Notes: generated by a model not told the origin, from the letters alone. Positions 1 through 12,430 are shown, counted from the first letter of the stretch. The stretch: DNA of 64,000 nt from Trichobilharzia regenti (GCA_944472135.2 OX235270.1:82655168-82719167), one strand, 5' to 3'. Program-made: numbers and translations.

Positions 1-931
1 GCTGTTCATTATCTCATGGACTTATAATCTCTGATGCACTATTTTAAAATTTTTTTTCAAAAATGTGTAGATTATTGAACATTTGCACAAACGAATTGTA
101 ATCATTGTAATACTTCACTGATAAAAATGAGTAAGTGAAATAATGAATTCAACCATTCATTTTTTATGTACATTTAATCAACTGTAATGAGTTTTGATAC
201 AGAAATTATTTGTCTACTTCGAACTGATTCATACATCATTAAAGGGTTCCATGGAATAAACAATAACTAGTATGTCAATGGAAACTGGGGTAGAATGGGT
301 AGTTATCCAAACCCGGCACTCCATGAAAGAACGAATCCAAGACGACAGGGTCAGTTTACTCAAGAGTGCGGTCTCAGTTTGCACACCGAAATCCTTTACA
401 GTTAAATAACTTTAATGTAACTCGACAATACTGCTTGCTAACTAAAGCGTTATGGAAATAATGACACATAAACATGAGGTTAAAATAAAAATAAAAAACT
501 AACTCTCAACAGCTCATAAGAAATATTTATTTTAAGTTATCTAAATTATCTTAAGATATGTGTAACAAAGCCATACAACTGATTATTTTTCGTTTTCTAA
601 CTACACGCGAGGTTAATGTTTACCGATTACTGAGGGTATAATGCAAGACTTTTCTAATCAATACTAAATCTTTGGAAATATACGTTTCCGTTCGGAATTC
701 AATTTAAAATTTGTGTATAATAATGAAATAGACCTAGAGAATGATATCGCTAAAAGATGTCAATATTCACTGAATGCCATCCATGCTGTTATAATTCAAA
801 CTTAACTATCTTTATCTAACTCGGTGTACTTTAGTAGCTTGCCTAATTTGCAATTACTGATAACGAAATACAAATCAAAAGACTAAATTACATGAGAATA
901 TGACCAGAATAGAGATACATTTAAATTTCAT
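1..931. other. AT-rich stretch, no gene seen
   Basis: I see no open frame with recognisable homology, no splice-bounded exon and no clear repeat family in this stretch. Confidence 0.5.
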
Positions 932-1120
932 TTTATTTTTGATTACAGCTTGATTCCACACTGTATTTTTGGTACAAGTATGGAATTTTCAGCATGTGAA
1001 ATCGGTAGCCCAAATTTTGCAGGCCGACTATACATATCAGGTGTGCGTCGGCAAGGGATCGTACCTCGGACCATGTGCATGGTCAGCGAGAGTCCTAACC
1101 ACTGTGCCACCGACGCACAG
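932..1120 (-). repeat. tRNA-derived SINE, copy 1
   Basis: On the minus strand the element opens with a tRNA-like head: an A-box-like TGGCACAGTGGTTAGGA followed by a degenerate B box (GGTACGATCCC). It ends in a T/A-rich tail containing GATTACAGCTTGATTCC on the plus strand. The same body recurs at 17446, 20959 and 26571, all in the same orientation. The internal pol III promoter boxes and short length fit a SINE; the family name is unknown to me. Short ORFs across it are an accident of the repeat. Confidence 0.8.
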
Positions 1121-2019
1121 GATGAAGTTATTTCTAGGGGAAAGGTTTTCGAACTTATCTGGTTAATATAGCTGAGCTGCACACTGTGAAAATGTACATA
1201 TTATTCAAGACAAAGGTAGGAGCAAAATATCGTCAAATCATGCTAGGCTACACAACTGTGATTGTTCCAAGGGTTATATATATATATATATATATTAGCC
1301 CTTTGAGTGGAACGTATGGCTTCAAACTTCAGTTTGCTGTTTCGTCAGTAATAGTGTTAATTTTTTCAGTCAAAAAACAACAATTTCTTCTGAATGCCGT
1401 GGAAATTTACCTCTGAATTTATTAATTTGCGAGTACATGCATAGAAATTTTCACATTTTTTTTCAACTAACTACAAAATATAAGTAGTATGATGCTCAGT
1501 GGTCAAATTTTCCTATTACATTTTCTTACCTCTGTCTGCGATCTTGACACGTAAACATTTGTATCTATATATATGTATAAGTCTCAGAGAAACTAGAGTA
1601 AACAATTCCAGCACCTAATTCAGCAAACTGGCTCAAACTTCACCATTGATCACTGAAATTTCACCGACAAACCTCGATTATCACCTAATACATAAATATG
1701 TATAACAAATACGTGTGTGACCAAAATATGCGGAAAATGTTGTACAAAAACATAACACGTTACACATAAATCACGTTTCCATTGTTGCTTTGCAGAAGTT
1801 CACAAAGGGGACTAATTGCTTGAAATTTCAAATTTTGTCCGTTTAGTAAACTTTTACTCCATTTATTGCTTATTAAGGCTGCGGTTCCAGAAATTTACTC
1901 GTGTAATTACTCAAATTATCAACTGAAGTGCAAAAACGTTGTGAACAAAAAGTGTTTTGGTTCACCATGTTGACTGAAATGTTTTCAGAATTTTTAATAT
2001 ATTTCTGCATTCAAGTTTC
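1121..2019. other. Non-coding AT-rich stretch
   Basis: No recognisable gene. Contains a short (TA)n run near 1275-1296. The right end runs into an RTE fragment. Confidence 0.45.
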
Positions 2020-2676
2020 TGTAGCGATTTGGTTAAGTTCGGGGGTGGAGTTGCTAGCACCTCGCCCCAACCCTCCCTCTTTATCCGGGCTTGGGACCGG
2101 CTAGAAAACTAGCGAGCTACTACAGGAGGAACGGACGAGGATATCAAATCAACCTGAAACCAATCTGGAAATCTTCGTCACTCAGCCACCATCAACAACA
2201 AAATTCGGTCATATTTTCAATAAAGACGTCAAGTCAGTTCTTCTATACGGATCAGAAACTTGGCGGGCGGGTCACAAAGAATATTCCCAACAGGCTATTG
2301 CAGACCTTTATCAACAACTGTCTTCGCTGGCTCTATACTGAAGATCAGATGGCCGGAAAGAATCACCAACAAGGAATTATGGGAACAAACGAAGCAAGAA
2401 CCAATCGCCGAACAAATATGCAGGAGGAAGTGGAGATGGAACGGACACTCGCTGAGGAGACCGCTGGGTGACATTGCGCGTCAAGCCCTCGAGTGGAACC
2501 CGAAAGGGAAGCGGCGTGTGGGACGTCCAAGGGTGACATGGAGGAGATCGTGTGAAGAGGAAATGAAACAGTGTGGACTAACATCGATGCAGGTGAAAAG
2601 TACAGCAGAAGACAGAAGCGAATGGAGACATGCAGTTGAAACTCTATGTTCCACTAGGAAACCAAAGGAACACTAA
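2020..2676 (+). mobile_element. RTE/SR2-like LINE 3' fragment with inverted 5' end
   Basis: From about 2120 to 2676 the plus strand matches the 3' end of the LINE at 6917-10158. It encodes the C-terminal tail with the motif GKRRVGRPRVTWRR and ends in the same terminal region (CTCTATGTTCCACTAGGAA). The preceding segment, about 2020-2120, matches the 5' untranslated end of that LINE but in the opposite orientation relative to the coding part. The two parts join at about 2115-2125. The reading frame is broken by an internal deletion of about 30 bp near 2140 and by frameshifts. It is a dead insertion; the inversion resembles the twin-priming products known for LINEs, or two adjacent insertions. 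Confidence 0.8.
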
Positions 2677-3699
2677 TTATAATGTTGACTGAAAAATGAA
2701 TTTGGGCACTATGGTAGAGTATAACTCCCTACGGAATAACTTTATTTTATCCCTGGCACGGTGGTGCAGCTTTAATAACTGGATGACGGTTTGAGCACAA
2801 CTTATTGCTCATAATCATGTCATTCAATCTACATGATTTCATAACTTGCCTTCTTTATTTTTTGGTCGTTTACGTTTTTAAGGGTAACTTTTTCCATATC
2901 CGGGACAGGTCTTACGTCATTTCGACTGCATATACTTAGCGTTGACTCAACAAACAAAGATTCTGTGACCAAAACCTTTCTCTCTGTCTCCACCGAAATA
3001 CATTACTTTTTCATACCATTACCTCATTCCACCTTATCTCGTGCTTACATATAAGCCGAGACTTTCTTCAAGACTCCGCAACTTAGCTGGGTGTATCACC
3101 CTAGACATAACAAGATTCCTGTGTTCCGATAATCTTTCTAAGCCCAATCTACTAGTCTGACCTATGTAATTGACCTCCCAATCATCACACTATTTGGTTA
3201 ATTACATGTACCAGTAAGTTGGCTGGTTTAAATGCAAGCTAAATCCAGCCTTGTTAAGAATCCTTCCCATAATGTTTGACATTCCTTCCTTATATGGCTT
3301 CAAATTCTCTAGTGATTCATATTATCTCCACTTTTGCCTCTGTTTTTCTGATTCTTAACAAATTTTTGACTGAATTCCTCATTTAAATTTTCCAACGCAT
3401 TAGTTAGACTCGATTATACAGACATGTAACAAAATCCACCATTTTCTGACTGTAAGTGAAATGATTCAAAGCGTAAACATCTATCAGGATACTATGGTTC
3501 CTTTAATTGGTGGAAAACATTGTGCTTTTTTCCTGTCTCAGAAGTGAAATGGATTCTCTCTGTTTCTGAGTCTGTAGGTTTGAGGAAATGAGAGATATTT
3601 TAAGCTTTCAACACATTGAATGTGTCATTCATATAGCTATGCCATAACCTAGGAGCGGAACTACATGTTCTAGGAACTTTGCGTTCTACGAGGTTAAAC
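2677..3699. other. Non-coding stretch with diffuse repeat similarity
   Basis: No gene is visible. The segment at about 2705-2830 (a GGTAGAGTATAACTCC motif, then a run ending in CTTTATTTTATCC) resembles the sequence beside the hairpin at 15780, so it is probably part of an uncharacterised interspersed family. Confidence 0.4.
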
Positions 3700-3930
3700 G
3701 ACCTATAATCAATTTATCGACAGGTAAGATTATTACCTGTTCGATGTTTGGAGGTAATCGATAGGAAGCCTTGGACCTAGGTTTCATGCTTGCTGGAACT
3801 AGTTAACAAGTTGTATGTACAATCTTGAAAGAAATCATATCATTTCTGTGATTCAAACCCGGGCCAACCAGCGCTTCAATCAAAGACGATATCACTGAGC
3901 TGTTCGGAGCTCGCAAGTGACTTCCTGTAG
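3700..3930 (-). repeat. Degenerate tRNA-like SINE fragment
   Basis: On the minus strand, an A-box-like CAGCTCAGTGATATC is followed about 40 bp later by a B-box-like GGGTTTGAATC, the spacing of a tRNA gene or tRNA-derived SINE. The flanking GCTCGCAAGTGACTT motif also has a relative near 63445. Folding into a functional tRNA is doubtful, so I call it a SINE remnant. Confidence 0.45.
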
Positions 3931-6269
3931 GACTATCAAGCATATTTGAATTGAGTACTAGTTAATAAATTCACGTCAAGGGGTATAAACATACAATCTT
4001 AATCATTAAAAAAACGTCAGAGGTTATTGTCAGCTAGTAAGAGACATCAAAGTGGATGAGAAGTAACAATGTGTGAAAATTTGTAGACATTTGTACATAA
4101 TCCGGAGAGTCAACAATTAATTAGTCAAGTGATAAAAAGTGATTCGAAGTTAGTTTATAGGAGACAGAGACAAGAAAACAAATACAAGAAAAATACTACA
4201 TTAAGTTCATTACTTCAATATTCAGGAAAATGGGAACGACACTAAGGCCATGGTAGTGAAATAGACTGCATGAAGCGTCATTTAGTGCGTCTGTGACCTG
4301 ATTTGTTGAATCGTGTTTGCCTTAGCAGAGAAACTTTTGTTAACTGCTTTCCGCTTTGTATAGTGTTTTGTGTCTCTCCAATATGGCTTGATAATTGTCT
4401 GTCACCATTGTTTATCATTTCTGTTTTGGTCACTTTCGGACCATTTTACCTAAAGTCATCAAATGTTGATTCCTAAAGCCTATTGAATGCTATGAAGCCT
4501 ACTTTACTCTAACGGAATCACAGTATCAGTCAGTGATCTAACAGACTAGAATGATAAATTTCTTACGTTTTCCCGAATAAAGTTACTCTGCATGCAGCTA
4601 TTTATTTCCATTTGAACAGTTCCTGGGTGTAAAAGTTGATGCGACATACTTCCTGTTGAATTAAATGAATTCCATATTTATTACTTATTAGCATTTTTGA
4701 AAAACAACAAAAGCTCCACTTCTCATGACACCTAATAAACATCAGTTTACGGTCTTTTCCACTGAACTGAACTGAAAAATCAACATGAAACCCGATACAA
4801 AATTGGATCATTCCAAGTTGTCGCATTTTGAAAAAATACACAGAAAAGTCGAGGTAGAAAATATATCAAAACTACAATAGACGAAAAACTACGAAAGAGA
4901 GAACAATTAGATGAAGATTCTTGAGGATTTTCAGAATTCGCAGGACCAAAGAGAGTGAACACCTATGCAACCCTAAAAACGATTTTTATTCATGTCATCA
5001 ACAGTCGGAAAACACAAATTCCTGGCATTCTGAAACACAAACAGGCAACCTACCCCTCCTTTATTTAAGTGAATCAAATCATTTTTCAAAAAGTTGATAA
5101 ATTTGTGCCACGTTTTCTTCACCCTTACTGCTGAAGGCTTTATCTAAGCAAGTTGTATTATACATTCAAAACAAAAGGAACAGCTGGTAGTATTCATGGA
5201 CTGTTTGGCTGATCATTTTAAAATGTTGTTAAACAAAGGATATTTTGAATTTAGAAGCGATAAAAATAATCAATTAGTACATTAGAATGCATTTGAAAAT
5301 AATAAGCAGTGTTGTTATCAGTATTATATGCTAGATGTTGCATTGATAACCATTCCTACATAATAAACATTGCTGCATCAACAGTTTGGGGGTTACTATA
5401 AAACATTTCTGTAGAGGGGGGAATCAGCAAAGAGTTACCTTCCCAGGGAGATGATCCTCGAGCTGCACAAACGTGTATTTGTACGTATAAAATACATTTT
5501 CTTAGCAACAAAAGGAATATTTGCAAAGATATTTCATCAAAATCCTTTGTTCCTTACTAACGAGTACCAGTAACCAAAACACTTGAGTTTGGGGTTGACG
5601 GGGGTTTCACTCTGCTTTCAAACATTTAACACCATATTATTCTATAAGTAACACTAAACTTAGTTTCTATTCTCACTTACATACACTATGAAGTTGTATT
5701 TGAATTTCTGCTCCAATTGGATTATTGCAAAAATCAAAGATTCTGAGCTATAAAAAATCAGTTGGAGAACTGGAATAAGGACTAAAACTATTATTTTAAT
5801 GGTAACTACAGCAACTATTTTTAAGGTTCGAATTTTGAAATAAGTCAACAAAGTAGTGGTACTTAGATTTGTAGATCATATTTAATGCTTAATTAGTTTT
5901 AGATAACCTATTTAATCATTTATGATTATATGTTCTCTTCGATCTCCTACATGATCACTAGTTATAATAGCTTCGTTGGAAATATAATTGAATTGACAGA
6001 CTGTCCGTATGGCGCAGAAATGTTGCCTGCTATTTGGCAAACACACGGAGTCGGAAAACAGAGCAACATTGTGTTGAAAATTCAATTATCTTGACATGAA
6101 ATCTCATAGTTTTTGAAACTCAAAGTTTCAGTAGTTCTCAGTCATTTTTAGTCAACGCGCGAAGAATTCTAAAGAGACTTCATAATACAGGAAAGATTAG
6201 TCCTGAAGACACCAAAACAAAGCTTAAGTAAATAGAGTGATGCAGCGTAGTTCTCAAGACTGAGTGCAA
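3931..6269. other. Non-coding stretch, nothing recognised
   Basis: Short AT-rich ORFs only, with no domain, splice-consistent exon or clear repeat that I can name. Confidence 0.45.
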
Positions 6270-6906
6270 TTCAATTGAAATTCAAAGAAGGTTAAGTCGG
6301 GCCATGAATAACACATGTCCTAACCACCTCAACCGATGCAGCTGCTTGACAGCCTCGTCAGTTGATTTCCCCTCCTTACCTATTACTCGATGCCTAACCT
6401 CAATATTTCACACCTTATTATGCTACCCAACACGGGAGATAGAATACAGACACACGTGATCAAAGGTAGATAGCCTTCGAATGTCTTCCATTTTCAATAT
6501 CCATGTCTCACTTACAGCCATAAGCAAGGACGGGGCGAACTGATAAGCATTACACACGTCTTTTGATAGATAGCTAGACGAATATTACGTCTACGCCAGA
6601 AATGGCGTAAGTCGACGTATGCCAAGTCAACCCTCTGTATTCGTGAAGTGGTCAACACGCTCTTCCACTTTACTTCTTATCTTTAAGCTAGGAGTCTACG
6701 TAGTCCAGTCCTACATCAACTTAAATTTGATAGGAGTGAATCGCATGCCAAACATTCGAAGACTGTTGCTCAAGGTGTTTAGAGGACTCTGCATTTTGTC
6801 AGCGTCTTCATCCAGGAAGAATATACCATCCGCATATGCTACGTTAATGACACTATTTCCTGATAATACAATCCCTAAGTCATTGAAATTAGTTAGGGTA
6901 AATTCC

Positions 6907-6916
6907 ATTAGTATAT
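6907..6916. repeat. Target-site duplication, left copy
   Basis: ATTAGTATAT sits next to the 3' tail of the SR2-like element; the same 10 bases follow its 5' end at 10159-10168. The RT frame of the older LINE continues when one copy is removed, which supports a true duplication. Confidence 0.85.
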
Positions 6917-6921
6917 TATTA

Positions 6922-7605
6922 TTATTGCTCCCTTGTGTTCCTAGTGGAACATAGAGTTTCAACTGCATGTCTCCATTCGCTTCTGTCTTCTGCTGTACTT
7001 TTCACCTGCATCCATGTTAGTCCACACTGTTTCATTTCCTCTTCACACGATCTCCTCCATGTCACCCTTGGACGTCCCACACGCCGCTTCCCTTTCGGGT
7101 TCCACTCGAGGGCTTGACGCGCGATGTCACCCAGCGGTCTCCTCAGCGAGTGTCCGATCCATCTCCACTTTCTCCTGCATATTTGTTGGGCGATTGGTTC
7201 TTGCTTTGTTTGTTCCCATAATTCCTTGTTGGTGATTCTTTCCGGCCATCTGATCTTCAGTATAGAGCGAAGACAGTTGTTAATAAAGGTCTGCAAAGCC
7301 TGTTGGAAATATTCTTTGTGACCCGCCCGCCAAGTTTCTGATCCGTATAGAAGAACTGACTTGACGTTTGTATTGAAAATCCGAATTTTGTTGTTGATGC
7401 TGAGTGACGAAGATTTCCAGATTGATTTCAGGTTGATGAATGTGTTTCTCGCCTTCCCGATTCTCGATTTGACATCCTCGTCCGCCCCTCCTGTAGTTGA
7501 GACAATGCTCCCTAGATAAGTGAATGAAGTAACCTCTTTCAAATCCCTCCCGTTGATGGTGATTGACGTTGGATGTTGTTGCTGTTGTTGGTTGGTTATT
7601 TTCAT
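6922..7605 (-). pseudogene. SR2-like ORF, C-terminal domain
   Basis: This frame carries the region downstream of the RT palm. It has an FTYLGSIVS motif (about residues 28-36), VLLYGSETW (about 83-91), a WPERITNKELW segment and the terminal GKRRVGRPRVTWRR block (about 176-189), then a tryptophan- and arginine-containing end before the stop. This pattern is normal at the end of RTE-type polyproteins. It is separated from the RT frame upstream by a frameshift around 7600-7700. A CAG/CAA-type run near the start (QQQQQ) is a variable microsatellite, different in the copy at 35280. Confidence 0.8.
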
Positions 7606-8979
7606 AACCTCCGTCTTGTCTATGTTTACCTGGAGTCCTGTCTTTGCTGCTTCTTCGACCAGTTTGTCGGTTTTCGCTTGTAAGTCTTCGATTGTGTGAC
7701 ATCAAACATAAATCATCCGCGAAATCCAGGTCTTCTAGGTTCTTCACGTCGGTCCAGGATATTCCTGTCTTCTCGTTTCCCACTGTCTGACGCATAATCC
7801 AGTCCACCACAATTAGGAATATCATTGGTGATAATAAGCACCCTTGTCTGACTCCTGTGTTTACTCCAAACGCCTCGCTGAGTTTTCCGTTGTGGATCAC
7901 TTGACATGTGCCGTTGTCGTACAGCTGTTGAATAAGGTTGATGAATATTTGGGGTACGCCATAGTACTCGAGTAATTTCCAAATTACTTCACGATCAACG
8001 CTGTCGAAGGCCTTCTCAAAGTCTATAAAGTTGAGGTAGAGGTTTGATTGCCATTCCATGCTTTGTTCTGTGATGATGATGCGTAGAGTTGCAATTTGGT
8101 CAGTACATGATTTGCCTTTCCTGAATCCAGCTTGTTCTGGTCGGAGTTCTGTCTCCAGTGCGTCCTTTAATCTCTCCAGGATGATGCGACTCAGGATTTT
8201 ACTTGGCGTCGATAGGAGCATGATTCCTCGCCAGTTCTTGCAGAGTGAGGTAAGTCGCCCTTCTTTGGTAGTTTCACGAGGTAACCTTTCCTCCAGTCAG
8301 TAGGCACCTTTCCCTCCTTCCAGACCTTTTGCAATAATGGAGTCAGCATGTCTGCTGTAGTCTCTGGGTCCGCTTTCAGTGCTTCAGGGGGTATTCCATC
8401 TGGTCCGGCTGCTTTTCCAGCTTTCAGAAGCTTGATTGCGTTCAAGACTTCAGCTCTCGTTGGAGGATTGGTGTCAACTTGCAGTTGTGTGCGCGCTGTT
8501 GTTGGTATTTCTGGACGGGTTGCAGGTGATGGTCGGTTCAAGAGTCCTTTGAAGTGATCCGCCCATTGTTTAATCTGTTTTTCTTCCTTGGTAATTGGGT
8601 TCCCTTGGCTGTCTTTTATAGGTTTCGCTTGTGTTGGTCTCTTCCCGGATAGAGATTTGGTTATCTGATATAGTGTCCTCAGGTCCCTTTTGCCTGCTGC
8701 CTTCTCAGCTTCAGTGGCCAGGTTGTCGTAGAATCGTCTTTTGTCCTTCCTAGCACTCTTCTTCACTTCTTTGTCCAGTGCTTTGTAAGTTGAGCTCAGC
8801 GTCTCCTTCTCCTGTCCGTCCTTGCATTGAATCATTTTCTCTTTCACCATTCTCCTCTCTTCTATTAATTTCCAAGTGTCCGTTGAGAGCCATTCCTTGT
8901 CTTGTCTCTTCTTTCTTCCTAGAACCGTTGAACACGTTTCGTTGAGAATCGCCTTCAGAGACTTCCAATGTTCTTCCAC
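7280..8979 (-). pseudogene. SR2-like reverse transcriptase region
   Basis: Two overlapping minus-strand frames (8979-8191 and 8221-7280) together encode a reverse transcriptase. The first has the N-terminal linker and the motif AAGPDGIPPEAL. The second begins with LLSTPSKILSRIILERL, then EQAGFRKGKSCTDQI, FIDFEKAFDSVDREV (first catalytic Asp), GVRQGCLLSP and LDFADDLCLM (FADD catalytic pair). These are the ordered RT motifs of non-LTR elements. The frames are offset near 8200, and a second shift near 7700 separates the C-terminal part. The product would copy the element's own RNA at the target nick. Confidence 0.85.
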
Positions 8980-9066
8980 GCATGATTCTTCAGTGATGTC
9001 GCGTAGTGTTTCCTGCTTTGCTCTGACAGTTGCAGTGAAAGTGTCTTTTGTGGTTGTGTCCTTCAG

Positions 9067-9945
9067 TTATTGAGTGTTGAACTTGCATTGTGGCCTATCC
9101 CCAGCTATCCTCGAGGCTTTTAGTTTCACCTTGAAAGTCCCTTGTACTAGATAGTGGTCTGAACCCACATCTGCTCCTCTCCTTGACCTTGTGTCCAGTA
9201 GGCTCCGTCTCCACTTTCTTGAAATTGAGATGAAGTCTATTTGGTTTTTGTTGTTTCCATCTGGTGAAATCCATGTCGTCTTGTGTATATCCTTGTGTTT
9301 GAACACACTACCACCAATCACCAAATCATTGAAGGCGCAGAAGTCTGAGAAGAGTTCACCATTGTCGTTCATTTCGCCGAGGGCCTCACGACCCATGGTG
9401 AGTTCTCTTCCTGTGTTGTCTCCTCCCAGCTTCGCATTCATGTCGCCCATCAGGATTTTGATATCGCCATTTGGGACGTTGTCCATTATTGCTTGTAGTT
9501 GTCTGTAGAACGCCTCCTTCTTCTCTTGTTCTGAGACGTTTGTAGGCGCATAGCATTGAATGACTGTAACTTTCCTTCCTTTTGAGTTGAACCTGGCTGT
9601 CATTATCCTGGAGGAGATTGGTTCCCACTGCATGAGAGCTTTGGTTGCTGTTGGTGACATCATGATGGCCACTCCCTCGGTGTGCTCATGGTTGTCCTCT
9701 AGGTGGCCGGAAAAGATTACTGTCTCTCCAGTAGGTAGTTGGCACCTTCCAGTTCCGTTCCATCTGCTCTCGCAGATTCCCAACACTTCTATTCTGTACC
9801 TTCTCATTTCAGCGGCTATCTGGGCAGCCTTTCCAGTTTCGTACATTGTACGAACATTCCAGGTACCCATCCTTACTTTTGCTTTCATCGAAAGAAGGCA
9901 CATCGGCTGACTGGCTTCCCGAAGGCTTTCACCAGCCTGCGTCAT
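9067..9945 (-). pseudogene. SR2-like AP-type endonuclease region
   Basis: The frame of about 292 codons starts within a short leader, then gives GTWNVRTMYETGKAAQI, EVLGICESRWNG (catalytic Glu), a VIQCYAPT strand, GDMNAKLGGDN (catalytic Asp-x-Asn) and GSDHYLVQGTFKV (the SDH motif). These are the hallmark residues of the exonuclease-endonuclease-phosphatase fold used by RTE elements to nick target DNA. A stop near 9067 separates it from the RT region, whereas in the related copy at 44074-45549 the frame runs through this position, so the stop is a private mutation. Confidence 0.85.
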
Positions 9946-10158
9946 TTCACTTCCCCGATTCCAGCGAAAAGTAAGGCTATTGCTTATGTTTTTAGAATTT
10001 TTAATATATTTATTCGTTGAAGTTTCTGTAGCGATTTGGTTGTTTTACAGGGGTGGAGTTGCTAGCACCACGCCCCAACCCTCCCTCTTTACCCGGGCTT
10101 GGGACCGGCGAGAAAACTAGTAAGCTAGTAGCCTAGCAAGCTAGTATCTGGCGAGGTT

Positions 10159-10168
10159 ATTAGTATAT
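10159..10168. repeat. Target-site duplication, right copy
   Basis: ATTAGTATAT, identical to 6907-6916, directly after the 5' end of the SR2-like insertion. Confidence 0.85.
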
Positions 10169-11089
10169 CTATCATGAAATTAAACAGAAAGGCGGACATT
10201 AGGCATCCCTGACGGACACCATTTCCAATGACAATTCTCCACAGGCCTTCATCTGACTCCATAAGCTCGAGTAGAGTGCCTTGATCAGTGTGATGTATTT
10301 TCTCGACATTCCCTTCACAGAAAAACATCATTATTGTACCTATCGGTCGACGGATTCGAGTGCCGCTTTCATGTCAAGAAATATGACAATTGTTGGTAGC
10401 TGGTAAGTATGCCTATATTCCAGAATCCGCCCCGTCCTTATGTATCAGGATAATCAATGACTTACATCAGCTCAACGGGACTATTTCTGATTTCTAAACG
10501 GCGCCTAATACCTCGATTAACGCAGACAGTAAACTGTCTCCACTGTCCTTAAACACCTCTGGAGTCATTTCATCAAGTCCCACAGTTTGCTTCGTTTCAG
10601 ATTAGTGAGTCCTAGTAACCTTATTTAGGGACGGAGGAGCTGCCTACATCCCATTCTGGGAGGTGTTGGATGCTTGGTAAATTGAGTGTAGCTGTAGGTC
10701 AATTAAAGTGCTCTTCAAAGTGTTCCTTCCATCTTTCCAGTCGTCTATCCTGGGAGCTAATTATGGTGTCATTTTTCTCGGAGATTGTTTCGCTTATCAT
10801 TTGCTTTTTACCACCTGTTTCCCCGATAAGGCTAAATAGTTGTCACCTATCACTTATGACTTTTCTGTCGCTTTCGCTTGTGTTACTCTCCACTGTTAAT
10901 GGTCGTTACGAAGACTTCTTGCTAGTTTGCATTTGAGCAGCTTTCGCTCCCTATCATATTCGGAACACGCTAGAATCAATCTTCTTGCCTAAATCAGTTC
11001 GGATGGAGTGGTAGAAATCCACTAGCTCTTACTAAGTTTTGATTTTATGTTACCAATAGTCTTTACAACTGTGCCCACAGATAACTGTA

Positions 11090-11990
11090 TATTGTGCGAG
11101 GCTTCTCCAGTAGGAATCATAGTGTCAACCTCAGATACTCGTTAAGCAATTTCTTCCTTAAATACGGACTCTGTGTCTTGATCTAATTATGGGCGTGCCT
11201 AACTCGCTGCTAACAGTCTTTTATGTCCATTTAGTCATAAGCATTATTGCGTGTGAACCAGGGTGTGATCCCAGCCTACTCAAGTGTTCCGCAAGGAGCG
11301 GCAGTCTTCTGCTGACCCTCACCAACGACACTGTCGATATGTGGTCTACTTGAATCCAAAGTTGGTTTAGTAATGGAGGTCGCCAGGTTAGGCATTACTT
11401 CTCTTTGTGTCTAGTAATTGCTGACTACAAAACAGATAATTATCTGAGGAGAACTGTAGAAGACGACCATCGTTGTCGGTTCGTCGGCAGGGAACTCCAA
11501 AGGTATCACCTATGTAATTCTGTGTCTATATACTATGCCAGGCTTCCTCAGGACGAATATTAGTGTCTATCTCAGATATGCATTCCGTTATTTCCCCCAA
11601 AAATAAAGACTTAGTGTTCATATCACGAAGTTGGTCACAAAAGTTAAATACAGCTATCAATTTCTAAGTCCACGGACGTCTGCGAGATTGAACTCTACGC
11701 ATGTGTTCAAGAAGGAACTACGGTGTTCTATGACCCTCCCCAACAATGGTGTCTTATAGCTATGTGATCTATTCCAATCCATCGTCGAATTGATGACGGT
11801 GGGCGTCTGGTGAGGTAATGTCACGCTTCATGTTTGAAATTAGTGTTGATGAGAAACAGATAATTATATGAACAGAACAATAAAAGGCGGTTTGTCGCCA
11901 TCAGACACCATAGGTGCCATAAATATTACTTTCTGCCTGTCACTCCTTTTCCACTTGAAATCAGCCACTACAATGACTATATTTCAGCGT
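11090..11990. repeat. Diverged duplicated segment within the old RTE region
   Basis: Two blocks of roughly 450 bp (about 11090-11540 and 11540-11990) share the same order of recognisable pieces: a GCTTC(C)TC block, an ACAGATAATTAT motif, and a stretch about an AP-endonuclease-like segment. They appear to be two copies of the endonuclease part of the same LINE family placed in tandem, either by duplication or by two insertions. Confidence 0.45.
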
Positions 11991-12430
11991 TATGATTTTA
12001 TCAGAAATCTAGATAGCTCTTGATACGACTGATTCTTCACTTCTTTTAACGATTGTAATGTACGTAGACTATAGGAAGACATCGACGTATATCATAATCT
12101 CTCATTCTCCTAAGTGATCTGCTCAGCCAGTTACCACACATACGGCTATCCACTGGGATCCTGTTAAATAGGGACTTCTCTGTCCCACCATTCAATACTA
12201 CTTTAACATCAGTAATCCCTAGCAAACAAACCGAAGAGTTTCGGGATATCCGTAAGCTGAACTTTGTAGATTCGCCATATTGGTCAAATGCGGTAACGGA
12301 ATAAACAAACTTGAATTTTATATGCGTTTCTCCAGAACACAACAAGCCTATGTGGCTTAGGAGGCTAAAGTCTTGGCTAGTCAAGCCTTTCCTCTGGTTA
12401 GGCATAATGTTCATCCCAATACGAAGTTTC

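Larger units (their letters stand above)
6917..10158 (-). mobile_element. SR2-like RTE LINE, nearly full length
   Basis: A minus-strand non-LTR retrotransposon with a 5' leader (about 10158-9945), an apurinic-type endonuclease, a reverse transcriptase and a C-terminal tail. It ends in an (AAT)n-like 3' tail near 6917-6932, the kind of short-repeat tail RTE elements have. It is flanked by a 10-bp target duplication and sits inside an older RTE copy. Its coding region is broken by frameshifts (near 9067, 8200 and 7700), so it is probably inactive, but the sequence is well preserved compared with its host element. Related copies lie at 2020-2676 and 34653-45780. The clade call rests on domain order and motifs; SR2 is the best-known schistosome RTE. 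Confidence 0.85.
6270..12430 (-). mobile_element. Older, decayed RTE-type LINE (interrupted)
   Basis: Both flanks of the SR2-like insertion at 6917-10158 carry pieces of a second, more decayed non-LTR element on the minus strand. The 5' piece (about 12430-11690) translates to endonuclease-like sequence, including KSLFNRIPVDSRM and RDYDIRRCLPIV. The piece at 10125-10331 has the RT motif VRQGCLMSAFLFNFMID. On the far side, 6711-6968 carries the catalytic box as VAYADG (usual YADD, so one Asp is lost), then NSLRMFGMRF. Near 6300 a C-terminal LHRLRWLGHV motif appears. Frameshifts and stops are frequent, so it is a fossil. The family is RTE by motif pattern; the exact name is not assigned. Confidence 0.65.

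Noticed and set aside
3845..3920. Functional tRNA gene
   Set aside because: A- and B-box-like motifs are present, but the stems do not pair convincingly and the context matches SINE-like repeats.
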